Assembly: GCA_027452025.1 (NCBI GenBank)
Contig: DAIDHI010000060.1
Coordinates: forward strand, 1 to 46,130
Reading direction: 5' to 3'
Origin: Elusimicrobiota bacterium
GTDB lineage: Bacteria; Elusimicrobiota; Elusimicrobia; UBA1565; UBA9628
DNA length: 46,130 nt
In this document: piece after piece, positions 40,541-46,130 of the stretch
How positions within the stretch are numbered: position 1 is the stretch's first letter
Layout: the number at the start of each line of letters is the position of its first letter
The notes under the pieces: model-generated
What the model was told of the DNA's origin: nothing
What the model saw: only the letters and a program-made list of their open reading frames with translations
The model's database searches: none
Translations under genes and position numbers: made by a program

Positions 40541-41965
40541 ATGACCCCTCGTTCCGCCGTCCTGGCCTGCCTGCTTTTCGCGGCGGCGGGCCCAGGCGCC
40601 TCCCGCGCGACGTCGCCGTCCCCGCAGGCCATCGAGGCCAAGGTCGCGCTCGAAGGCTCGGTCGAAAAACGCCTGGAGGCCGTCTTGCGGCGGCTGCTGG
40701 GCAGCGACAACGTCATCGCCATCGTCAATGTCGACCTCGTCCACGAGACGCAGGCCCAATCCGACGACGATCTCCTGCCCGGGGTGCCCACCAAGGACAG
40801 CCCCGGCAGCCCGGCCGCGCTTGAGCTTTCCTCGAACCTGGTGCGGCGCATCACGGCGACCGTCTACCTGGACAAGGCCGCCTCCGATTCAGACGCCCAG
40901 CTCGTGCAGGCGACGGCCTCGCGCATGCTTGGCCTTAATGCGAAGAGGGGCGACACGCTCTCGGTCCAGAAGATCGCCTTCCAAAGCCCCCCTGCCGCCG
41001 GCGCGCCGGCAAGACTGCCGCAGGGCGTCCTGACCGGACTGTGGCTGCTCCTGGCGTGCGCCCTGCTGTGGGTGCTGCACCGCTTCACCGGGCCTCTTCC
41101 CGCTCTCCTGCGCGACGCGGTGGAGAGCCTCAAGGCGCGAGGCGCCGTGCGCGAGGCGCAGGAGGAAGCGGCCAAGGCCGAGCCTGCGGCCGCCGCCGCG
41201 GCAGCCGCCTCCGGGGCCGCAGCGGCCGGCGTCCGCGAGGTGCCCTTCTCCTTTGTCGAGGAGCGGGACCTTCCCACGCTCAAGCTGATTCTCCGCGGCC
41301 AGCAGCCCATGACGGCGGCCGTGGTGATGCACTTCCTGCCGCCGGCGATGGCCGCGGAGCTCCTGGGCGCCCTGCCGCCCGCCTCCCGGGAGGAGATCGT
41401 CGCCTTGATGAGGCGTCCGGCCGTGCTGGACTCCGACGAGGTCTCGGAGATCGAGGAGTCCCTGCGCACCCAGCTCGATTATCTGATGGGGGGCGAGGAG
41501 CAGCTGCTCAAGCTGCTTGACTCGGCCCAGCCCGCGCTGCAGGGCAGCGTGCTCTCCGATCTGCGCCGCCTCGATCCGGCGCTGGCCCAGCGGCTGTCCC
41601 AGAGGCTGGTCACGCTCGACGATCTCATGACGCTGGACGAGTCTTCGTTCAAGCTCCTGGGCCGCCAGATTCCGATGCAGGCCCTGGCCACGGCCGTGAG
41701 CACCTCGGAAGCGCTCAAGAAGTCGGTGCTCGGCCGGCTGAGCGGGGGCTTGGCGGAGTGGCTGGCCCAGGAGGTGGAGCTGCAGGCGGCCGCGGCTCCC
41801 GCCGTCGTCGAAGAGCGCGTGCGCCAAGTGGTCGGCGCGCTCACCAAGCTCGTGCGCGAGGGCCGAGTCGTCCTGCGCAAAGCCGCGCCGACGCCCGCCG
41901 CCTTCGAGGCGGTGAGCCGCCCGCCTGAGCCCGAGACCGCCCAAGAGGAGTCCGCGCGCTCGTGA
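40541..41965 (+). CDS. FliF(C-terminal)-FliG fusion: rotor-ring protein
   Basis: Signal peptide (1-23). Residues ~35-150 match the FliF/YscJ ring-building region: LEAVLRRLLGSDNVIAIVNV, then RITATVYLDK and the MLGLNAKRGDTLSVQKIAF pattern of FliF. A membrane helix (162-182) and an Ala/Glu linker lead to FliG middle (~240-330; MTAAVVMHFLPPAMAAELL, ILEEI-type helices) and C-terminal (~345-446; TLDDLMTLDESSFKLLGRQI) domains. In flagella FliF is the inner-membrane ring and FliG the torque-receiving switch ring, joined by the FliF tail and FliG N-domain; here both are replaced by a covalent link. By-eye alignment places S387, G403, Q410, E411 and A419 where E. coli FliG has K264, R281, D288, D289 and R297. 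It heads a five-gene operon, followed by motA with a GTGA overlap. Confidence 0.85.
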   Translation: MTPRSAVLACLLFAAAGPGASRATSPSPQAIEAKVALEGSVEKRLEAVLRRLLGSDNVIAIVNVDLVHETQAQSDDDLLPGVPTKDSPGSPAALELSSNLVRRITATVYLDKAASDSDAQLVQATASRMLGLNAKRGDTLSVQKIAFQSPPAAGAPARLPQGVLTGLWLLLACALLWVLHRFTGPLPALLRDAVESLKARGAVREAQEEAAKAEPAAAAAAAASGAAAAGVREVPFSFVEERDLPTLKLILRGQQPMTAAVVMHFLPPAMAAELLGALPPASREEIVALMRRPAVLDSDEVSEIEESLRTQLDYLMGGEEQLLKLLDSAQPALQGSVLSDLRRLDPALAQRLSQRLVTLDDLMTLDESSFKLLGRQIPMQALATAVSTSEALKKSVLGRLSGGLAEWLAQEVELQAAAAPAVVEERVRQVVGALTKLVREGRVVLRKAAPTPAAFEAVSRPPEPETAQEESARS

Positions 41966-42750
41966 TCGACTTCATGACGCTGGTCGGCGGCTCCGTCGGC
42001 ATCGGAGTCGTCCTCTTCATCCTCGCCGCCGGGCACATGACGCGCTTCCTGCTCAATCCGCAGGCCGTCATCCTGATCTTCGGCGGCACCCTCGGCTCCG
42101 TCCTGATCAGTTATCCGTGGTCGGCGATCAGGCACGTCCCCAACGCCTTGCTCATGATGCTGCGCCCGCCGAAGAGGCCCAGCCCCCAGCAGCTGATCTC
42201 CTCCTTCGTGCGCCTGGCGGAAAAGGCCCGGCGGGAAGGTCTCGACTCTTTGGCGCCCGAGATGGCCAGCGCGCCGCACCCTTTCATGGCCGACGGCATC
42301 CAGATGATGCTGGACGGCCTCGACGCAGACGTGATCCGCGACCGCTTCGAGCGCGACATCACCGCCACCCGGCATCGCCACCACCAGATCAGCGGGATCT
42401 TTCGCTCTGCCGGCACCTACGCTCCGATCTTCGGCCTGCTGGGCACTCTCATCGGCGTGGTCGATGTCTTGCGCCACATCACCAGCCCTACGGCCCTCGG
42501 AAGCGCCATGTCGGTGGCGATGACGGCCTCTTTCTACGGCATCTTCTCCGCCAACTTCCTGTTCTTGCCGATCGCCACCAAGCTCACCTTCTACTCCGAC
42601 GAGGAGACTCTCAACCGGGAGCTGATCGCCAAGGGCGTCCTCGCCCTGCTCCAAGGCGAGGCTCCGTGGCTCGTGTCGCGCAAGCTCGAGGGCTACATGT
42701 CCTACTACCTGCGGCGGGGCGGGGCCAAGCGCTACCAAGTGCCCGCATGA
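41962..42750 (+). CDS. motA: MotA-type proton channel / stator protein
   Basis: The GTG at 41962 overlaps the fusion gene's stop. Four membrane helices are present in MotA arrangement: two near the N-terminus (TLVGGSVGIGVVLFILAAGH; VILIFGGTLGSVLISYPW), a ~90-residue cytoplasmic loop, then YAPIFGLLGTLIGVVDVL and a helix with ASFYGIFSANFLFLPIATKL. Length and loop match MotA rather than ExbB/TolQ. MotA with MotB conducts ions to drive rotation. In the loop, the region equivalent to E. coli MotA R90-E98 reads SLAPEMASAPHPFM, without the conserved charged pair as far as I can align. Next gene overlaps by ATGA. Confidence 0.92.
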   Translation: MIDFMTLVGGSVGIGVVLFILAAGHMTRFLLNPQAVILIFGGTLGSVLISYPWSAIRHVPNALLMMLRPPKRPSPQQLISSFVRLAEKARREGLDSLAPEMASAPHPFMADGIQMMLDGLDADVIRDRFERDITATRHRHHQISGIFRSAGTYAPIFGLLGTLIGVVDVLRHITSPTALGSAMSVAMTASFYGIFSANFLFLPIATKLTFYSDEETLNRELIAKGVLALLQGEAPWLVSRKLEGYMSYYLRRGGAKRYQVPA

Positions 42751-43400
42751 TCCCGTTCCTCCACCGCTTCCGCAGCGAGGCGCTCGAGGAAAATCCGCTT
42801 TGGCTGGTCGTTCTGGCCGACATGATGACCAACCTGATGCTTTTCTTTCTGGTTCTCTTTTCCGTCGCCCAGCAGGGCAAGGCGGCCCAGCGGGCGCTGG
42901 AGCGCACGTTCGACGCCGGCCGCGCCGTCAACCCGCGGCCGGACCCGCGCATGGCGGCCGCCCTCCAGGATTACCGCGAGGCGGAGGCCGCCGACAGGCT
43001 CAAGAAGCTGTTTTCCGACGTGACGGTCAGCGAGAGGGACATCCGCGTTCGCTTGCGCGAGGCGCTGCTGTTTCCCAGCGGATCGGCGGCGTTGTCCTCG
43101 GAGTCTCGCGACGTCCTCGGCTACCTGGCCGAGGTCCTGCGCCAGATGCCCAACGACGTGATCGTCGAGGGCTATACCGATCCCGTGGGCGTCAAGACGT
43201 CCCGCTACCGGGATAACTGGGATCTGTCCGTCGCGCGGTCCGGAGCCGTCATCGAGAGCCTGGAGCGGCGCGGGATCGCCCCCGAGCGCCTCATCGCCTC
43301 GGGCTACGGGCCCTATCGTCCGCTGGCGTCCAACGCCGACGCCGCGGGGCGCCTCGAGAACCGGCGCGTGGAGATCGTCATCGTGAGGGCCCGCAAGTGA
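42747..43400 (+). CDS. motB: MotB-type stator protein 1 (OmpA-like C-terminus)
   Basis: ATG 42747 overlaps the motA stop. A short cytoplasmic N-tail precedes a single membrane helix with the ion-binding aspartate, LVVLADMMTNLMLFFLVLF (Asp25), the counterpart of MotB D32. A linker of ~80 residues leads to a peptidoglycan-binding OmpA/MotB domain (ALLFPSGSAALSSESRDVL; VIVEGYTDPVG; SGYGPYRPLASN; RRVEIVI). Length 217. It would anchor the stator to the wall. A second, different MotB gene follows with a GTGA overlap. Confidence 0.92.
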   Translation: MIPFLHRFRSEALEENPLWLVVLADMMTNLMLFFLVLFSVAQQGKAAQRALERTFDAGRAVNPRPDPRMAAALQDYREAEAADRLKKLFSDVTVSERDIRVRLREALLFPSGSAALSSESRDVLGYLAEVLRQMPNDVIVEGYTDPVGVKTSRYRDNWDLSVARSGAVIESLERRGIAPERLIASGYGPYRPLASNADAAGRLENRRVEIVIVRARK

Positions 43401-44044
43401 CCGACGAGACCCATTTGTGGATGGTGCCCTACGCCGATTTGATGTCGACGCTCGTCATCCTCTTCCTGGCGATGTTCGCGATGACCTACTCGAAAGGTTC
43501 GCTGCAATACCAGGAGCTCATGGCCAAGATCGAGAGCAACATGGCCTCGGGAGCGCAGGTCGCGCCGGCGCGCGAGCGTCTGGAGGAAACCGAGGTCGCC
43601 GAGCGCATCCAGCAAGCCATGAAGGGTTTGGCCCTGCGGGACTTCGGCGTGACGGTCGACGCCCGCTACGTCCGCCTGCGCCTGCCCGCGCCCGTCCTTT
43701 TTCGCCAAGGCTCCGATGCGCTCGGCCCCCAGGCCGCGCCCGTCCTGTCGGCCCTCGGCCGGCTTTTCGCGACCGTCAAATCCCCGATCCTGGTCGAAGG
43801 CTATACCGACGACGTTCCGGTGGCGGGAGGGCGCTTCCGCAGCAATTGGGAGCTCTCCGCGGCCCGGGCTCTGTCGGTGGTGCGCTTCATGAGCGACCAT
43901 TCGGGGATTGCCGCGCAGCGCTTCTACGTCCGCGGCTATGCTCAGTATCGTCCCATCGCCTCCGACGCGACCGAGGAAGGCCGCCGCCTCAACCGCCGCA
44001 TCGAGATCAGCCTGATCCGCGGTCTTCAAAAGGAAGGCCGATAG
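43397..44044 (+). CDS. MotB-type stator protein 2 (OmpA-like C-terminus)
   Basis: The GTG at 43397 overlaps the first motB stop. The membrane helix HLWMVPYADLMSTLVILFLA carries the channel aspartate (Asp14) in the MotB motif, closer to E. coli MotB (YADFMT) than the first copy is. The periplasmic part has the peptidoglycan-binding pattern (VLFRQGSDALGPQAAPVL; ILVEGYTDDVPV; SNWELSAARALSVVRFM; RRIEISLI). Length 215. The two MotB proteins are clearly divergent, so they may pair as a heterodimer in one MotA5B2 stator or form two stator types. The stop overlaps the next start by one base. Confidence 0.92.
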   Translation: MTDETHLWMVPYADLMSTLVILFLAMFAMTYSKGSLQYQELMAKIESNMASGAQVAPARERLEETEVAERIQQAMKGLALRDFGVTVDARYVRLRLPAPVLFRQGSDALGPQAAPVLSALGRLFATVKSPILVEGYTDDVPVAGGRFRSNWELSAARALSVVRFMSDHSGIAAQRFYVRGYAQYRPIASDATEEGRRLNRRIEISLIRGLQKEGR

Positions 44045-44907
44045 TGGTCGCGGCGGTTTGGCTGGCGGCGCTGGCGGGGGCGGCTCTCGCGCAGCAGCCC
44101 GCGGCCAAGCCTCTGAGCCAGCAGCTCCAGCAGGAGTATCAGGAAGCCTTCCAATTCTACTCGTCCGGCCACTACCAAAAGGCGGTCTTGAAATGGGAGC
44201 TGATCCTCGAGCAGGATCCTCAGCAGGCGTCGGCGCGGGCGATGATCGGCCGGGCTCGCCGCACCATATGGGCGCTGACGCGGGTGCGCCAGAGGCAGAT
44301 CCTTGGCCTCATCGCCGGAGGCCGCTTTCAGCAGGCGCAAGTGGCGCTTCAGCCGTTCCTCGACCTCGATCCGGACGATCCGAGGCTCGAGTCCTTTCGG
44401 CAGCGCCTGCAAAGCGTCGTCGAGATCGTCCCGACCCTCGCGCGCTCGGATGCCGCGTCGCGCGCCGCCGTCATCGCGATGACCGGCTATCTCGATTTCG
44501 TCCCGGACTATCAGCTCGCTTACGACGGGCTGCGCTATGCCCTGGAGCGGACGCGGAAAGCGGAGCTTTATCGCAAGCTCGAGGACTTGGTGATCTCCGA
44601 TCAGCCGCAGCTGGCCGACGACGAAGTCACCCCCGGCTTGACCCTGATCGATTATAAGCAGCGAGCGGCGCTCAACGACATCTACGACGGGCGCTACTCG
44701 GGCGCGATCAAGATCCTGGTCGAGATCATCAAGCTCGAGCCGCGGAACGTGCCCGCTTGGGAGCGGCTCGGCTCGGCTTACTATTGCCTCGGTCTCAAAG
44801 CCAAAGCCGCCGTTGCCTGGAAGGAAGCCCTGCGCCTCTCCCCCAACGACCCCAGCTTGCGCCAATTCCTCGTCCGCCGCCGCCCCCTCAAATGCGGCCC
44901 CCGCTGA
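44044..44907 (+). CDS. secreted TPR-repeat protein of the motor operon
   Basis: The GTG at 44044 shares one base with the second motB stop. A short signal peptide (VVAAVWLAALAGAALAQQ) is followed by TPR-type repeats (YQEAFQFYSSGHYQKAVLKW; LGLIAGGRFQQAQVALQPFL; YSGAIKILVEIIKLEPRNVP; WERLGSAYYCLGLKAKAAVA). There is no lipobox cysteine. TPR proteins scaffold complexes: in the flagellar field MotE, FlgT-like and PflA-type periplasmic proteins hold stators in place, so a stator-scaffold role is a reasonable inference here. Last gene of the operon; a repeat boundary follows at once. Confidence 0.8.
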   Translation: MVAAVWLAALAGAALAQQPAAKPLSQQLQQEYQEAFQFYSSGHYQKAVLKWELILEQDPQQASARAMIGRARRTIWALTRVRQRQILGLIAGGRFQQAQVALQPFLDLDPDDPRLESFRQRLQSVVEIVPTLARSDAASRAAVIAMTGYLDFVPDYQLAYDGLRYALERTRKAELYRKLEDLVISDQPQLADDEVTPGLTLIDYKQRAALNDIYDGRYSGAIKILVEIIKLEPRNVPAWERLGSAYYCLGLKAKAAVAWKEALRLSPNDPSLRQFLVRRRPLKCGPR

Positions 44908-44912
44908 CGTCG

Positions 44913-44940
44913 TCGGTGCCTGGCTTTAACTAATTTAACT
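44913..44940. repeat. left inverted repeat of the RAYT unit
   Basis: tcggtgcctggctttaact followed by aatttaact is the reverse complement of 45811-45838 with one mismatch. It begins five bases after the motor operon's last stop and overlaps the RAYT stop region. The layout GGTGCCTGGC-TTTAACT resembles the palindromes at 18.06 and 28.14 kb (GGTGTCAGAC-GTTGACT). Confidence 0.85.
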
Positions 44941-45771
44941 CGTTCGCAGCACCTTCGAGACCGCGGCTGGGGAGCAACTCAGGAATCGCGCCACGTCAGA
45001 TGGCCTGAATCCTCTGCGAACGGCCCGGCGTATGAAGGCATGCCTTGCGCTTGAGATCGGCGAGGTTCTAGCCATTCCGGTCAACGTCTCGGTCGGAATG
45101 CCCGATTCTTCCTGAACTTCCCGGGCTATTTCGGAGAGGTCACGCTGCTCGCGTGCCGTGGGATCGCTAGCCCTGGCGATCGGATCACATGACACTTGCG
45201 CGTCAAATGGGTCGGGTGCGTCCAGTGCCCGGGGGTCGCCCAAAAAATCTCGATACGCCGCTCTTGCCTGCGCCAAATCAGGACCGAACAATGATAGTGG
45301 AAATCCGCTATCGATAATGGAATCGACCGCAGGACGCAGCATTTCACTATGGCCGCTCCAGGGCCAGAGTTCGGGTGTTTGAACGAGACCCGCCCTTACG
45401 GGGTTGAGATGGATATAGCGCAGCAGTTCGAGAAGATAAACGTCGTTGTCGCATGCGAGAGCTTTGAAACGGGATTGGAAGAGATGTCCTTTGCGGTCGT
45501 TCCGTCGGTTGAAGTATCGGACGTAGCGCGTCAGAGCATAATGCATGACCCGTGAAATCGAAGCGGCGTCCGAGCGAACTAGGATGTGAAAGTGATTAGA
45601 CATAAGACAGTAGGCGAAGACTTCACAGCGCATTCGAAGACGCGCTTCCCGAACAGCTTCCAGAAATTCTACGCGGTCGCGTGAATCGAGGAAAATGTGT
45701 TCTTTCGCGTTGCCGTGGCCAATGACATGATGAACTATGCTGGGCCAGTGAAGTCGTGGTGGGCGGGGCAT
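44935..45771 (-). CDS. REP-associated tyrosine transposase (RAYT, Y1 family)
   Basis: ATG 45771 (MPRPPRLHW) is the usual RAYT start; upstream codons belong to the repeat. The Y1 domain has the metal-binding HUH motif in CLMSNHFHILVRS, the FQSRFKAL strand and the tyrosine helix YIHLNPVRAGLV. The C-terminal extension ends in a DnaA/Trp-repressor-like helix-turn-helix (FIRRAVRRGFRPSDVARFLS). RAYTs nick and join single-stranded REP hairpins and are thought to spread them around genomes without moving themselves often. The gene is complete and lies between 28-bp inverted repeats, so it may be active on the window's REP-like elements. Confidence 0.93.
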   Translation of the reverse strand: MPRPPRLHWPSIVHHVIGHGNAKEHIFLDSRDRVEFLEAVREARLRMRCEVFAYCLMSNHFHILVRSDAASISRVMHYALTRYVRYFNRRNDRKGHLFQSRFKALACDNDVYLLELLRYIHLNPVRAGLVQTPELWPWSGHSEMLRPAVDSIIDSGFPLSLFGPDLAQARAAYRDFLGDPRALDAPDPFDAQVSCDPIARASDPTAREQRDLSEIAREVQEESGIPTETLTGMARTSPISSARHAFIRRAVRRGFRPSDVARFLSCSPAAVSKVLRTS

Positions 45772-45810
45772 ATTGAGTATACGGATAACCCCGGGAAAAG
45801 GTTCCCGAAA

Positions 45811-45838
45811 GTTAAATAAGTTAAAGCCAGGCACCGAA
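45811..45838. repeat. right inverted repeat of the RAYT unit
   Basis: agttaaataagttaaagcc followed by aggcaccga is complementary to 44913-44940 except for one base. Together they bracket a unit of 926 bases containing only the RAYT gene. A further ggtgcc-like motif (ttggcacctgg) follows at 45845-45855. Confidence 0.85.
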
Positions 45839-45868
45839 ACGAAGTTGGCACCTGGCGACGTTCGGCGG

Positions 45869-46130
45869 CTAGAAGGAGTAGGAGTAGCGCATGGAGGCGG
45901 TCAGGCCGTTGGCGTCGTTGGCCGGGGTGACCGTGTCCTTGTTCCAGTTGCCGCCGAGGCCGAGCGTCAGAGTGAAAGCCTTGCTCTGCATCCAGGTGTA
46001 CTCCGAGTTGATCGCCAGGTCGGTGGCGTTGGATGGGAACAGCACGGAAGTGCTCTTGGATTGCGTCCAAGTGCCCCACCATTGGCCCGTCCAGCTCTTC
46101 GACAGCGGGACGGTCAGGCTGGGGGACAAA
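45869..46130 (-). CDS. C-terminus of an outer-membrane barrel protein (5' end outside window)
   Basis: Only the last ~86 residues are inside the window. They alternate polar and hydrophobic residues with many aromatics (WTGQWWGTWTQSKSTSVLF; FTLTLGLGGNWNKDT; LTASMRYSYSF) and end in phenylalanine. These are the hallmarks of the final strands of a BAM-assembled barrel. The family cannot be told from this part. The RAYT unit lies just beyond its 3' end. Confidence 0.65.
   Translation of the reverse strand, partial: LSPSLTVPLSKSWTGQWWGTWTQSKSTSVLFPSNATDLAINSEYTWMQSKAFTLTLGLGGNWNKDTVTPANDANGLTASMRYSYSF

Noticed and set aside
40541-41965. Type III secretion inner ring (YscJ/PrgK)
   Set aside because: The C-terminal half is FliG, which injectisomes lack, and no export-gate gene is present.
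40541-44044. Zorya-type anti-phage system (MotA/MotB-like ZorA and ZorB)
   Set aside because: ZorA has a long cytoplasmic tail and the partners ZorC/ZorD or ZorE are absent; here MotA is of normal length and FliF-FliG is fused upstream.
40541-44044. Tol-Pal or ExbB-ExbD system
   Set aside because: MotA has four helices with a MotA-type loop, the B proteins carry MotB helices plus OmpA domains, and no TolB, Pal or TonB gene is present.

Overview
The window is GC-rich DNA of a diderm bacterium. Several genes encode outer-membrane barrels or have signal peptides. The central glycolytic gene is a pyrophosphate-type phosphofructokinase next to a class I aldolase, and lysine/diaminopimelate genes are present. 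Gene style (Ala/Pro-rich secreted proteins, chains of ATGA/GTGA overlaps, CPBP and HtrA domains in one protein, orphan motor genes) suggests a free-living member of Elusimicrobiota. That assignment is an inference from protein style, not a search result.

Bases 1 to about 6,850 are a plastic, decaying region. It holds an XRE regulator fragment joined to a surface-protein fragment, a secreted-protein gene broken by a stop and a frameshift, a 1.3 kb gene-poor stretch with tRNA-like sequences and protein scraps, a HEAT-repeat gene and a secreted-protein gene each broken at a homopolymer, an intact STN-like secreted protein, and an Ig-like gene whose end runs into the last strand of an unrelated outer-membrane protein. 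From about 6,900 the window is mostly orderly: a small membrane protein (+) and a CPBP-HtrA fusion protease (-).

From 22,869 down to 10,397 the minus strand carries two runs of tightly packed genes: dnaE, response regulator and barrel protein; then aldolase, PPi-PFK, HAMP membrane protein, TolC-like protein, patatin, TPR protein, dapF and dapA. A perfect 60-bp palindrome separates the two runs. A radical SAM protein, a papain-like secreted protein, a Nudix hydrolase with a large cNMP-patatin protein, and another minus-strand run (histidine kinase, TldD, PrcB-like, secreted protein) follow up to 33.1 kb. The second palindrome ends that last run. A HEAT + STN gene pair, a modular GH18 chitinase, a zinc-phospholipase-like protein, glycerol kinase and a CheY-like regulator follow.

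The most interesting unit is at 40,541-44,907. It is a compact plus-strand operon encoding a natural fusion of the FliF C-terminal ring domain to FliG, then MotA, two different MotB-type proteins and a secreted TPR protein, with a CheY-like regulator divergent to it. No flagellar export, rod, hook or filament gene is present. By-eye alignment suggests that the charged residues used for torque at the FliG-MotA interface are lost on both partners. I read it as a flagellum-derived motor without a flagellum. The window ends with a RAYT transposase bracketed by 28-bp inverted repeats, whose layout resembles the large palindromes, and with the tail of another outer-membrane protein.
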